A DNA stretch of 59,553 bases, from contig JAKMXF010000039.1 of the NCBI GenBank assembly GCA_024704765.1, positions 1 through 59,553 of the forward strand, read 5' to 3'. Below are positions 1 to 10,815 of the stretch, piece after piece. Every line of letters starts with the position of its first letter. Within the stretch, counting starts at the first letter, position 1. Under the pieces are notes generated by a model. The model made no database searches and was not told the DNA's origin. It worked only from the letters and a program-made list of their open reading frames with translations. Origin of the DNA: Oopsacas minuta (taxonomy: Eukaryota > Porifera > Hexactinellida > Lyssacinosida > Leucopsacidae). The position numbers and the translations under genes are program-made.

Positions 1-840
1 AAGAAATATTTTTCAATTGAAGATGGGGTTGGTGCCCTTATACTTGGGAGCCCTCAGGCTCGGGGCCCCCTATGTAGTGGCTACTTGCCTATTGGGTAAG
101 GGCTACTCTAACATAGAAACATTATGATATATGGTTATAGGGTATTGGAATAACTAATAACGAGCAAAATATAGAATTTTACTGGAAATATTTAAAACAT
201 ATAAAATACATGTTTTTCGGATTTTTGTCCGGTCCGGACAATGAATGACATGTAGTTTTTGGGCAGCTTTTGGCAAGCCTGGAAAGTGATTAAATAGTTG
301 ACTAAATATAGTTAACTACGTATATATTAATGACGTTTTGTCAAATTTTGTCAAACAAGAGATGCTACACTTCAATCGATGAGAGAAAATTCCAAATTCC
401 AACTTTGGGAGGGCCAAACTAGACACCCGGAAAAAAGTATAAAATGAATATCTAGACTAATCTATCAATGATTAAATTGTTGTTACAATATAGATTTATT
501 ATCAGCAGATGTTTTTCACTCTTATATTTAGTATTTACATCAAATATTCTTACATACAATAGGGCATAGGGATTTGTGGTTTAAATATATATATTTCTAT
601 TATTAGAAACACATAACAAGTGTGCGTTGTTAGGATTCCTAACTGCTTCCAATGCTGATAATGATATTTTCGTACTAATTGAACTATGGAGAATTCGAAA
701 AATGCATTGAAATATGTTTTTGAAATATGCCTATATCCCCATATTGCCACAGTGTGGAGTAGACTATGAATAATCCCCTGAACCTAACCCTAACAACGTT
801 ACAGTCACCTTTGATAGCTCCTGAAAAACAAGAGTTTTCT
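1..840. other. AT-rich stretch, no gene seen
   Basis: No coding region or family match is recognised here. A GC-rich patch at about 45-75 with a repeated GGGAGCCC/GGGGCCCC character resembles the outer ends of degraded hAT elements, but no matching second end is found. A short perfect palindrome of two 8-base arms (TTGTCCGG and CCGGACAA around one T) lies at 225-241. Confidence 0.5.
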
Positions 841-849
841 ATTCAAATA

Positions 850-1525
850 TAGGTTTCGGTGCTGTTATCTCAACAGACACCAAGATGGTACTGGACTACG
901 AGATCATGAATCACCTTGCAAGAAGTGCTCTAGTGTACAGAGCAGAAACAGCAAGATAGAGCGGCCGAATATGAGAAGTGGTTGGAGCGTCATAAAGCCA
1001 AACTGTAATAGAAATTATACCAGATTTTCACAAAGTATGAAGCCAGAAGCAGTCAGGAGAATTTCGGGGCGCTCCTTAGAGAGGAATCTTTTGGTATATT
1101 CAGTGTTTGTCGGTGACTAGCATTTCAAATGTTTTGAAAATGGAAGGCAGAAGGATCTATTAATAGGGAACAGTTTTGAGCTGACAATGTACCGAAAAAG
1201 AAGAAATGGCCTGGGTTCGTAGACGGGGCCGTCTAACAGCGAGAGGACGTTGTGGTGTCAAGAGAAGAATCAATGAGCGTAATATCTCTCCTACCTCCTC
1301 TCAGTCTATTGATTCATCAAGCAGTTTTGACGAGTCGGATGCACTATGCAGCATATGTTACCAGAGAGAACTATAACCTTTAGTGAAAAGGGAAATCGCC
1401 AGTAATGTTAACTCGGATTGGCCGTGTTGTGACGTCTGCTCTGATTGGGTGCATTGCTATTGTGCTGACGTTGATATCGATACTAACTCTGTTGCCCCCT
1501 TTTTCCTGTGACAAATGTTCCTAAG
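850..1525 (+). pseudogene. MULE-like transposase remnant
   Basis: Three short stretches look like pieces of the Mutator-like transposase family found in many animal genomes. The first, from about 851, reads GFGAVISTDTKMVLDYEIM, the start of the RNase H-like core. The second, from about 1034, reads SMKPEAVRRISGRSLER and runs to VFVGD, the catalytic-aspartate region, where the next codon is a stop. The third, near 1400-1490, is a cysteine/histidine-rich tail (CCDVCSDWVHCYCADV) of the PHD-like kind often found at the C-terminus of such transposases. Stops and frameshifts separate all three, so the gene is dead. No terminal inverted repeats were found. The family call rests on motif memory only and is moderate at best. 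Confidence 0.4.
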
Positions 1526-2332
1526 GTTTGTTGTTTAGTTATTTTTATCCCTTAAATGTGCGAACTTTATCGTGACCATTTTCGATAATTGTATTGAAAC
1601 ACCCTTATAGCCATTTGAGCGAATCTATGACAATAAATGCATAGAATGACTCGCCCCAGAGCTTCAAAACTGACGTATTTTCATTAAGAAATTTGTCAAG
1701 TGTGCAATCATATTATGCCATTTCATTATAAAAATTTTTGTAAATTCGAGGCACGTAGTGCCGACTGCCGAGTATATCTAGTTGCGTTACCAAAAGCACT
1801 AAGATTATTAGTTTTGCTTCTTACTTCGGCTAAATTCGATTACTACCTATCGCACAGAGTTTTGTTAGACTAAGAATTATAATTCATAACCATCATTTCT
1901 GATTTTTTGTATTTTTTCCTTCCTAGTGCTCTACTTGCTAAGTGTTTCATATACCAAAGTTATTATTATTTAATTTGTATTTAGCAAAACTATTAATTGT
2001 ACTCATATGACTCTTCATAGATCACCTACTTCATCAGTGTACAAATACTGTTGGCAAAAATGGAATGTACACACTTGGCAACAACAATGCTAAATAATCA
2101 GTCAACTATTAAATAAATAGCACAATTGCTTGTAGGTATTTGGAAGGATCGGGATCATTTCAGAAAAATTATCGATCCCACTATTTCAAATAGATTGAAG
2201 TTCGTCTTCAGATCGTCAATAAGGATCTAAATCCGTTTCTTACGATCTTTGATCGAAGGATCCTAATGTCTTAATAGCAATAATTGAGTTTCCAAGAAGC
2301 TGCAAAATTCACACAAATCAATTTATCGACCT
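1526..2332. other. Intergenic, nothing recognised
   Basis: No gene is seen. From about 2150 to 2275 the motif GGATC recurs on both strands (for example AAGGATC and GATCGAAGGATCC), a pattern like the subterminal repeats of hAT ends, but no terminal repeat was identified. Confidence 0.4.
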
Positions 2333-2820
2333 GTTGTATGAGGATTCAACAGCCATGAGGGTTTAACTACCTTCTATTTATGGGTTCATAACTGTATACT
2401 TCCTATTACACATCCATAATTATGCATATTTATTTTATTGAATTATAATACTCTACGAGGGAAGCATATTGTGATAATAAAAAACTTGATTTTAAAATAT
2501 ATTGAACATAAGAAATCAGTTTGTTGTATTGCTTTAAAATCTCTTTGTGCTTATAGTTTTTGTTAATATCCCGTAGCATTTATTCAGGGAAAGATCAGAT
2601 TTAAAATAGGAAACAGTTTGTGTTTGTTTATAATAAAAGAATAGTTTGTATAATTATTGATGTTTAGATAATAAATATGCATAATTATGGATGTGTAATA
2701 GGAAGTATACAATTATGAAGCCATAAATAGAAGGTAGTTAAACCCTCATGGTTGTGAAGTATCCATGGTTGTTACAATAGAAGTAATTGAATCTTCATGG
2801 TAGTTGAATCCTCATACAAC
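2333..2820. repeat. Hairpin MITE with long inverted arms
   Basis: The left arm (2333-2434) begins GTTGTATGAGGATTCAAC and reappears as the reverse complement at 2671-2820 with only a few mismatches over about 100 bp. The right arm carries an extra insert of about 48 bp that partly duplicates the GATTCAA...CATGA motif. The centre (2435-2670) is AT-rich and has no ORF. This is a foldback-like non-autonomous element able to form a hairpin. No clear target-site duplication is visible and the parent transposon is unknown. Confidence 0.75.
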
Positions 2821-4149
2821 ATACCTAAAGCTCTGGAGAAAGTCTGATTTATAAGGTCAGTTCCATTGAATTGTTTTGCAACATCATTAAAAGGATCAGA
2901 TTTAACATTAAAATCTGTGTCAATCTAGTAGCTTAGATAAAATGCTAAGTCCCTAAAATTTGCTTCCTGGCCCACTGTGTTGAAACGACAAATATCGTGA
3001 CTGTCCCCCACGCCTTGAACTGTAAAGTACATGGGATTTTGGCTCCTTAATGTAAATTTTATGCACAGATAACAAAGCTAACGCAGCGACTACCATGATC
3101 TTCGTAAGGACTTGCCTGATATCCTGTATTTGAATGATTATGATAGCTCATTGTTACTGTGAATTCGAAGAACTTGGGGGTAAGGATGTGAATTTCTTGT
3201 GAATCCGATGTACATTCTAGACATTCTTTGTAATGTCCACATTGATAACAAGTCGAGAGTTCACACATTTGCCAGTTATGGCTCCCATACACAATTACCT
3301 GTAAGTGTCTGAAGTCTTGAAACTCAGTAAAGTGAAATACTGTCATTCTGTGGGGGGATGTGGCTCAAAGAAAGATGTATACTTGCTACTATTTCTTGAT
3401 TTTGATGGTGTTTGCATAATGCATAATAATTTTCTAGCCTCATTTATAAATTATCATCCAAATTAGAAATACAATAGTACTGGGGTAGCATAGCCCATAC
3501 TTAACAAATTCGCTGTTGCGAGAAAATAAGGTATATAAATTAATCCCAAATCCAAATTCCTACACTATTATCTATGCTTAGCATTTTGACCTGCATCAAA
3601 ATGTATTTGGTAGTAGTATTTTGACCCACATTAATATAGCATTATAGTCGTATGATTTCGTCCCCCATAATTTCTATTCTAGACGTTGGACTTTGACCCG
3701 CACAATATGCAATAATTATATTTGTAGGCGTTTTATCGGATGAACTTGATTCTACTTTATCTTATGACCTTAAATATGTTTTTTCTATTCTGATAATCTT
3801 GTTTCTCGTTATGTAATTTCCAGTATAAAATAAGTAAGGTCATTCAACTTTAGACTATAGTCAGATTCATCATGGAATTTCGTTGGGGGTTTTGTGAGAT
3901 TCGTTGCCATATACCTTTTAGCCCATAATCCAAGGACTTGATAAAACGATGTGGCATCTCAGTAATCCAGAATTGTTGCCAAACCTTTTGATAATTTATC
4001 ATACATAGAGTAAAATTAATTGAGCTATAATAGTATAGTTTCAAAAATGAATCGTTCATGATGTATTCAAATGAATTATTCATTATTCTTAACGGTTTTT
4101 AATCAATTAATCAAATTAAAATTATAAACAGGTAGTATATGTGCTGCGT
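2821..4149. other. Intergenic, no supported gene
   Basis: AT-rich sequence without a recognisable gene. A cysteine-containing open stretch on the minus strand (3059-3346) and a 47-codon minus ORF with a hydrophobic start (2953-3096) overlap in different frames. Neither has a family match or clear exon signals, so neither is called. Confidence 0.4.
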
Positions 4150-4725
4150 GGCACGAGTGTAAATTCTTTACGAAAAAATTGAAAAAATTATCAACACAAA
4201 AGAGGGTGTGGATTATGTAGTACATGTTTGTGAAGTAATTGCTATTTACTGACCCCTGTGACGTTCGGAAATTTTTTGTTTTCCAACGTTAATTTTTGAC
4301 CTCTTTTTATCCCAATTACTTTGGCTACAAATCTCAAAAATGTTAATTAGGCTCCATATCTGGCTTGTGAATATATATATTACTGCTGTTGCATATTTGC
4401 GACAATTTCTCAAATAATTGCGAACATCTAACAAACCCTTTTTGTGATATGACGGATTATATGTGAATATCGGACGTTTATTGAACATAACCCTCTCGAT
4501 TTTCAATTTTTCACAAATGACCGAAACGGTTACTCTATTTCACTTTATCGCTATTATTCATGTGCATTATTGTCGAAAAGTGTGCTATGTATGCTTATAA
4601 TAGTATCCATTACTAATATCTGAGACTCTATTATTCGAGTTATGACGTTGAATAATGAACACCTATCCACAATTGGTAGTATTAAATATAAATCATGAAA
4701 TATTTACAGCGTATATATATATTGA
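4150..4725 (+). repeat. Left arm of long terminal inverted repeat
   Basis: Pairs with the reverse complement of 8602-9122. Shared landmarks include GTAAATTC(T/C)TTACGAAAAA near the outer edge, CTATTTACTGACC in the middle, and TTGAATAATGAACACCTATCC and TATTTACAGCGTATA toward the inner edge. The arms have drifted by scattered substitutions and small indels, so the insertion is not recent. Confidence 0.85.
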
Positions 4726-4866
4726 TATAAATTCTTCTCAAATTAGATTCAAATTCTGTGAAACCACAAATATGGCCATCTTAACATGCCCAGTAAATCC
4801 TGATTATTATTGACAATTCAGTCATTTATTGTATACAATGCTTCTTAATTTTTCTAGATACATATA

Positions 4867-6199
4867 CAACGGGCATTCAAAATGTTCCCGACCCTGCCCC
4901 ATATTGTTATAACTATACAGAATATACATGTACAATAGTTATATTTTCTCGAAATAATCACGATTAACTTCTATGACTCATTGTAGACGATCTAGCATTT
5001 AAAAAATACATTTTTATAGACTTCGGGCGGTATGTCTTTTAAGGATCTCCAAATTGCGTTCCTTGGGTCGATTCTGGTATCAAACTGCCTGCCTGCAAGA
5101 TCCTTTTCAACTTTGCAAAGAGCCAGAAATCACAAGTAGCGAGGTCAGGTGAGTAGGGTTGGGTGATCTAGCTCAGCAACTCTCATTCTATCCAACTCTG
5201 ACTTTACGAGCTTAGTTTTATGTGGCAGTGCATTCTCGTGCAATAATCGTATGCCTCCGCGGTCCAGACTTTGGCCTTCGCTCCTAGTAATGTTTTCCCA
5301 CTTCTGAGAGGCAACTGTTTGCATAAACGTCCCGGTAATTGTTTTCCCTTTTCGTATTATAATCTGGACAACTGAGTCATGTGCATCAAAGAAAATTGAG
5401 TATAGGACCTTCTGATCTCTGAAGTCCGGCCTAGGATTGAGAGGAGGCGCCTCACCTTTTACGGCCCATACCATATTTCTTCTTTGGATAATGGCTCGTC
5501 GAATCTTATTGAAGTCTCTTCACCAGTAATGATTTCTGCTATCCTGCTTGGATCCGAGTCTTTATACTCGGAGAGCATTATTCTTGCATAAGTTACCCGA
5601 AAGTCCTTTTGGTCCTTTGTAAGGGAATATGGGATCCACCTCGAGCAAATTTTGGTAACTCTCAGCTCAGCGATAGGTATGGAATGGACAGCTCCCGTTG
5701 AGATCCCTACACTCATCGCTAACTCCTCAACAGTGATATGAGGATCTTTTTCCACTCTCCAGCGATTTCAGAGGTGTTTTTGCTAGTGACGGCGGATCTG
5801 GGACGCCGATTCGTTCCTCATCTTCTAGTGACTCTCGTCCTTCACGAAACCGCTTGGCCCACTCCTTCACATTAGTACATGAAGGCTGGCATCTCCATAA
5901 ACGGCATCAAGTCAATGAAAATATCCTTCGTGGCAATACCAAGAAGCGTGCGAATTTTGATATAAGATTTTTGCTCAAATTTCAAATTTGAGGCCATAAA
6001 TACTGAAAAATACAAGGATAATCAAAACTGAGAGATTTGAAATAATCGTAAATAGAAAACTATTGACCATATGGTGAAAGTTAGAGTATTTCTGAATAGT
6101 TAATAGAATAAGGTTCATTATGAATACAGAGACGTAATATAATATCTTATATCTTAAAATTCTATGACCAAGGTCGGGAACCTTTTGAACGCCCATTGT
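4867..6199 (-). mobile_element. Mariner-like element, degenerate
   Basis: About 1.33 kb with mariner-type TIRs. The left end reads GGGCATTCAAAATGTTCC from 4871; the right end, read inward on the minus strand from about 6195, gives GGGCGTTCAAAAGGTTCC. TA dinucleotides lie just outside both ends. The transposase is on the minus strand and broken. The element sits wholly between the two long-TIR arms, so it inserted into the 4150-9122 element. Confidence 0.85.
4985..5950 (-). pseudogene. Mariner transposase pseudogene
   Basis: Minus-strand mariner DDE transposase in pieces. The helix-turn-helix part (about 5460-5755) reads VEELAMSVGISTGAVHSI and continues to the segment ending near RFDEPLSKEEIWYGP. 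The catalytic part (about 5145-5474) carries MVWAVKG, a linker, then ENALPHKTKLVKSEL, where the usual Asp of the DNA-x-PHK motif is Glu. The following YSPDLAPC-type motif is lost to a stop around 5145, after which recognisable C-terminal sequence (IWRSLKDIPPEVYKNVF) runs to about 4985. Overlapping frames and stops show that it cannot make a transposase. Normal mariner transposases are about 340-350 residues in one frame. Confidence 0.8.
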
Positions 6200-6499
6200 T
6201 TATGCACTATATATAGTATTGTAAATTTTTGATTGTTAATTTTTACTTCGAAATTCAATCCTCAATATTCCATTTGTGTTATTTCTAAATGGCCATACCA
6301 ACTGAAGTATCATCTCTCTATGATAATTATCATCTTGTAATCTTTATCGAGTTTGTAGGTTTTACTATAATCGGCTTGCTCCCAAAGCTCTGGCAAGGGG
6401 ATCTCTTGGGTAACCACCTTCGCAACTGGAATCAAATAGAGCCCAGAAATATTATCAATTTAACTTTTCATCTGAGGTAGGTGATTTACTAAAACCAAA

Positions 6500-8440
6500 A
6501 GTGATATGTAGCATTTGTCGGCTAGATTATCTAACCTAGAAACAGGAAAATTAACTCTCAATGAATGGGAACAAGATCGCACTAATGTCGAGTTTCCACA
6601 AACTAATGAAGAAAGCCTATATAACACCAGAAGTACTATGGGATGTAACTTGAAATATCGCTGTCACATTTGTCAGATCTTTGCATCTTCTCTCAACAAT
6701 TACATAATCAAGTACAAAAATCAGGCTCCTAGACCTGGTAGGCCATTAGACCAGTCACCATGTAGACCATTGTGAAGCAAATGTGGGAAATATATGGAGA
6801 ATCTCTCTGAGAAATTTTGTCAGAGCATTATGTTATACCCACAAAAATCTTCAAAAGCCTGTGCGCTATTTGCAGAAAGAGTAGCAGCTCGAGGTTTCAC
6901 TAGTGCAGTTCCAGCAAAATATACTAAAAACACACTAATACAAGGAGACTATCTTCATATTCCAGTTAGTTTGCATCATCCTTACGATTCCGACAGTCAA
7001 ATTGTTGTATCTACAGTTAGCTATGCAGGAAGAAATTGTGTGAATACACGATTGAGGGTTGAAGCTGCTCGAGATATTCAAAGATTAGGTCACCTAGGTC
7101 TTGGAAAACATTCTTACTGGGAATTAGGTAGAATATTACATCGAGAAGGAGTTACGTTCCCTATTGGTGGAATCAAAGGGGCTTTGAGATGAAAAATGGT
7201 GTCCTTTGTGATATTTTTACTCCAGTTACACTTAAGATATATCTTCACAATATGGCCATTCCACCACAGCCGACACCATTTTGTTTTTGTATTGATGACA
7301 ATTCTTTTAAATATTGTCACAAACAACCAATACAATAGAATTTCTCGTTTACAATTACATATCGATGGGGGGAAAGATTTCTTGAAAATGTCTGTGAATA
7401 TTATCTCGATGAAGCCTAGAAGTTTATATATTCCAACTCCTAATAGTGTCATAACTAACTTTGTCATTGCCATGGGAAAGGGTCCTGAGAATAATCACAA
7501 TCTGAAACAACTGTTTACTATCCATCAATACATTAATTATTCACTTTTGATTTCCCGTCTGAATTACTTGTGTTTTAAAGTGGCAGCTCTGCTTGTTGGA
7601 ATCCAACAAGTTTCCAGCAATTTCCATTGTCCCTTTTGTTTGTGGCGTAATGATGCTTTATGTACCAGTATACCTGATGAATCGAGGAAGTGTGAAGAAT
7701 TGTTATTAGATCTTTCCAAATAACATCAGAACGTCGACAATGAACCTTCAATATTTGGACTGAGTCAGTTTTGGAAAAAATTGCTCTCGCTCCATTACAT
7801 ATTCTATTGGGATTGATTAACAAATTATACATTATTGCCAGGACTAGTGATTGTTCATCGAGGAGAGGAGAACGCAAACTTTTCAAACTTCATTGTGCAG
7901 CACTGCACAATTATAATATCTTCAGATCAGAATATTGGAATGGTACTCTCTCGGGCAATTTATGTTCAAGGCTCTTAGACAATTTGGAATGTATCCCATT
8001 CCCGAAAAATTTTCCAAAATTCGTGTGCATTAATTGCATTGAAGCATGGAAAAGAGATGTATCTATGCAATGTAAGGAAATTTCGATGGCAAGACAGCAT
8101 TAGAAATTTTCGTGAGGCATGACATAATACAGGTTTGTCATGGTTTTTGAAATCTCATATTCTCAGGTCATTATGAAGAGTATTTCTATCGTTATCAAAG
8201 TATCCTTGATGCAGGAGCAGCCATTAGTTCTGAGCAAAGTGGTGAAATGCTTCATTCACGATTACAAAGAGTACGGGATCCTCGCTTCAAGGCAAGAGCA
8301 GAAAATCCTATTTTCTCACAACGTCTTGTTGATTGGATGGCCACATACAATTATAACATGGACTGGGATAGAGCTTTGAGATCAAACACAGAAAATCTCA
8401 AAAAGATATTCAGGAAATGGAGATTGATGACGAATTGATT
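6500..8440 (+). pseudogene. Unnamed multi-copy family protein, degenerate copy A
   Basis: Coding relic in several frames, recognised by motif order shared with the copy at 57073-58727. An N-terminal CxxC segment (CSICRLDYLT) lies near 6510. LGHLGLGKHSYWELGRIL (about 7080-7140) matches LVKDLDLSKEKANFLASKL of the other copy. LHIDGGKDFLK (about 7352-7386) matches LYIDSSKRSLK. FKVAALLVGIQQ...FHCPFCLW (about 7575-7645) matches LKVIGLLIGLQQ...YFLCLW. IALAPLHILLGL (about 7778-7815) matches IVLPPLHI-LGL. SSEQSGEMLH (about 8225-8255) matches SDEQGELFH. A frameshift or stop falls between most blocks. The function is unknown. The ordered acidic residues would fit an RNase H-like transposase core, which is a guess. 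Confidence 0.6.
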
Positions 8441-8601
8441 GAAGAGGATGAAGAGAGAGTAGAGTTTCATAATTGGCTCACCGATTCTGAGAACTCAAAT
8501 CTAAATAATTCAGATTGTTAGTAATTATTACATCCACTCTCACAACTCCAAAGATTGGTTTTGCTCAACTATGTACGTATCTAATAATATAAGACATTAT
8601 A

Positions 8602-9122
8602 ACATATATTATACGCTGTAAATATTTTATGATTTGTGTTTTATGCAACCAATTATGGATAGGTGTTCATTATTCAACATCATAACTCGAATAATAGAGT
8701 CTCAGATGTTAGTAATGGATACTATTATAAGCATACATAGCACACTTTTCGACAATAATGCACATGAATAATAGCGATAAATTGAAATAGAGTTCAGCAA
8801 ACGTCCGATATTTACATATAATCCGCCATATCACAGAAATGGTTTGTTAGATGTCGTAATGATTTGAGCGATTATCGCAAATTTAGAATAACGGTAATAT
8901 ATATGTTGACAGGCCAGATATGGAGCCTAAATATCATTTTTGAGATTTGTAGCCAAAAAAATGGGGCTAAATACAAGTGCCTATTAAAAAACAAATTTCC
9001 AGACGTCACGAGGTCAGTAAATAGCAATTACTTACTTAACAAACATTACATTACATAATCCATACGCTCTTTTGCGTTGACAATTTTTTCAACTTTTTCG
9101 TAAGGAATTTACATCCGTGGTG
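8602..9122 (-). repeat. Right arm of long terminal inverted repeat
   Basis: Reverse-complement partner of 4150-4725, ending near GTAAGGAATTTACATCCGTGG. Both arms contain open stretches encoding related short peptides (around IYMLTGQIWSLNIIFEICSQ here). These are probably chance open frames in a repeat, not genes. Confidence 0.85.
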
Positions 9123-9607
9123 GAGAAATCATTAATTGATATAGAATATCTTGACTTGTATATTTATTGAACTTTTGGGGATTTACTTTACTTTTCTTTT
9201 GTTTGCCTTTGAGAACGTTGAGATATTTGATCGATAACTGCGAGACGGGTGAACGTGATATTTGAAGTTTAATGCTTTAGTGTTCTTACGCGCAAAGAGA
9301 AAATGGGTGTAACATCTGAAATTTCATAAGGTCTCAAATAGTTATGTTTCTCATTTATCCAGTTAACCCCTTTGCTTACCTAATTTCTCAACTATTATCT
9401 GGCCAATTTGGACTTGCGGAAATTGTTTCGGTGAATTCTAGTGAGGTATTCAGTTTTAAGAAACGATATTACATCTACTTTACAAGCCAAGGTGGAAAAC
9501 AAGCAAAGAATATTCCAAGAACGCTGAATATCACATGCATTGTAACGTCTAACTAATTTTGAGCAGCGTTTAATCTCTCCTACACACATATATAGGTACA
9601 ACTATAG
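9123..9607. other. Intergenic, nothing recognised
   Basis: AT-rich sequence with short chance open frames on both strands (for example 9344-9556 plus). No family resemblance, RNA gene or inverted repeat was seen. Confidence 0.4.
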
Positions 9608-9775
9608 AATCCAACATCCCCAACATTTTTAATGCGGCAAAAATCCCTATATGCACCGTTGACGAACTCGTTGAGAGAAGCTGATAGAGCTTTAGAACTC
9701 CAAAATTGAATGAGAACTGACGAAGTTACGAAAAGCCTCCTAAATAAGCCAAATCCTATGGAGAAAATTGTATTA
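9608..9775 (-). repeat. Fragment of hAT family A 5' region
   Basis: Matches 24250-24415 with substitutions: the blocks AAAAATCCCTATATGCACCG, GAACTCGTTGAGAGAAG and CCAAATCCTATGG occur in the same order in both. It therefore derives from the 5' untranslated region and first codons of the hAT family whose fullest copy is at 21970-24645. This copy is more diverged than the other fragments in the window. Confidence 0.8.
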
Positions 9776-9987
9776 GCACTACAGGGTGTGTAATGATTGA
9801 TGCGCTATATTTATATTTATGTATAACCTTAATATTTACACTAGTAAAATGATTCTAGTTTAATGTATCTTAATCTCTTACCTTTTAGCAATCAATACAC
9901 ATAATCTTTAATACTATTTCATCTAACTCGTGCCTATATTTATACGAAAATTAAACTTTGCTTTTTCTTGAAATTAGTCTATTAAAT

Positions 9988-10173
9988 ATGGTCAAAGAGC
10001 ATCCTCTATCTTCTCGAAATCGAGCTATTGGGATGTTAGAAGAAGGATTTACGCAAAGAAAATGCGCTAAGTTAATAGGGGCAGATATTAGCACAATCAG
10101 ACGTTGGTGGAGTCGGTACAAGAAAGGGGAATCCCTTCAGAATAAAGAGGGCCGTGGACCAAAATCATCCATC
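9988..10173 (+). CDS. Tc1-like transposase, N-terminal part
   Basis: The reading from ATG at 9988 (MVKEHPLSS...) has the first helix-turn-helix of a Tc1-type transposase: RAIGMLEEGFTQRKCAKLIG followed by STIRRWWSRYKKGESLQNK and a basic hinge GRGPKSS. It runs open to the N at 10174. The Tc1 relic at 18640-19690 shares this start (AIGMLKCGIAQQKVA, RWWSTYKKGKSLETK), so the two are one family. An upstream in-frame ATG at 9958 exists, but the family similarity begins after 9988. The catalytic domain is absent from this copy. A Tc1 transposase cuts and pastes its element at TA sites in the nucleus. Confidence 0.7.
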
Positions 10174-10174
10174 N
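10174..10174. other. Single N, probable contig join
   Basis: Falls inside the transposase ORF of the Tc1-like element 9782-10302. Confidence 0.85.
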
Positions 10175-10409
10175 TTATAGTATTGGACTACTATAGACTA
10201 ATAATAATAATCTGAAAAATGGTCGGTTAGTAAACAATACTGTTCGATTTATAACGACTTCAATCGAAGTACTGAGGAGGAAAAAACTTTTGAGACACCC
10301 TGTACAGTAGTAATGATACCAAACAAGTTTAGTAAAAATACTAATGATTCATGAAAAAGAAACTTCTAACTAATATTGACTGAATCTTTATGATTTTACA
10401 AACTGATAT

Positions 10410-10508
10410 AATTGAATCATCCATAAGGATATAAACCGGGTCAAGTCAAAATCACTGACCCGGTTCAGATCCGAAATTTATTGAAAATACTGACCCGGTC
10501 CAAGCCTG
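10410..10508 (-). repeat. hAT-type terminus with TGACCCGG subterminal repeats
   Basis: Read on the minus strand from 10508 this begins CAGGCTTGGACCGGGTCAG and contains repeated ACCGGGTCA/TGACCCGG motifs at about 10436, 10455 and 10490. A CAG start followed by short subterminal repeats is typical of hAT ends. The partner end was not found. It abuts the Tc1 coding fragment beginning about 10509. Confidence 0.55.
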
Positions 10509-10624
10509 GTTCCATAGTTACAACACAGAGAAGATTTAGAAGATTCTATAACTCTAGAACTGCTCCTAAACCAGATACCATCAAAAATATTGTCAAGAGG
10601 TTTGAGAAGAATGGTACTGTAGTT
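10509..10624 (+). pseudogene. Tc1/mariner transposase, N-terminal segment
   Basis: Encodes SIVTTQRRFRRFYNSRTAPK and then KNIVKRFEKNGTVV, aligning with SVVSAQRAF...EKMEEGGTVG of the minus-strand copy at 20442-21167. It ends exactly at the hAT insertion. Reading resumes at 13100 with DTARSGPCQTMRTPS, which restores the expected order of the family. Confidence 0.75.
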
Positions 10625-10815
10625 CAATGTTCCGCAACCTCTTTCAACCACGGCCCCCTTTTTGTTCCATTTCTAACCTTGCGGACCCCTAACAATTGAT
10701 TTGTATTTATTTCCAAATATTATGGTTAAAATCTATTAATTTTCTTAGACCACAATCAAGTGATATAAATGATGTTTGCTATTACAATGAAAATGTCTCA
10801 TATTGTAATATGTTT

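Larger units (their letters stand above)
4150..9122 (+). mobile_element. Long-TIR element with nested mariner and unnamed gene
   Basis: About 5 kb bounded by long terminal inverted repeats (4150-4725 and 8602-9122). Between the arms lie a mariner copy (4867-6199), inserted later, and a degenerate plus-strand gene (about 6500-8440) of a family also present at 57073-58727. Without the mariner the element would be about 3.6 kb. Arms of more than 500 bp are unlike Tc1 or hAT ends and recall MULE, foldback or other poorly characterised DNA transposons. The exact outer ends and a target-site duplication could not be fixed. That the internal gene is the element's own transposase is inference from its position. 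Confidence 0.6.
9782..10302 (+). mobile_element. Tc1-like element interrupted by a contig join
   Basis: The left end CAGGGTGTGTAATG follows a TA at 9780-9781. The right end, CAGGGTGTCTCAAAAG on the minus strand, stops at 10302 before a TA. Between them is a transposase N-terminus cut by the N at 10174. Only about 520 bp of a usual 1.3-1.6 kb element remains, so the missing middle was probably lost in assembly at the join. Confidence 0.75.

Noticed and set aside
784-797. CCTAACCCTAAC, telomere-like motif
   Set aside because: Only about two units and inside ordinary sequence; no array.
2953-3096. Minus-strand 47-codon ORF with a hydrophobic start (MVVAALALLSV)
   Set aside because: Too short, no cleavage-site pattern, no family match, and it overlaps another open frame.
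7114-7473. Minus-strand open frame over the unnamed family gene
   Set aside because: Shadow of the plus-strand motif-bearing reading; no motifs of its own.
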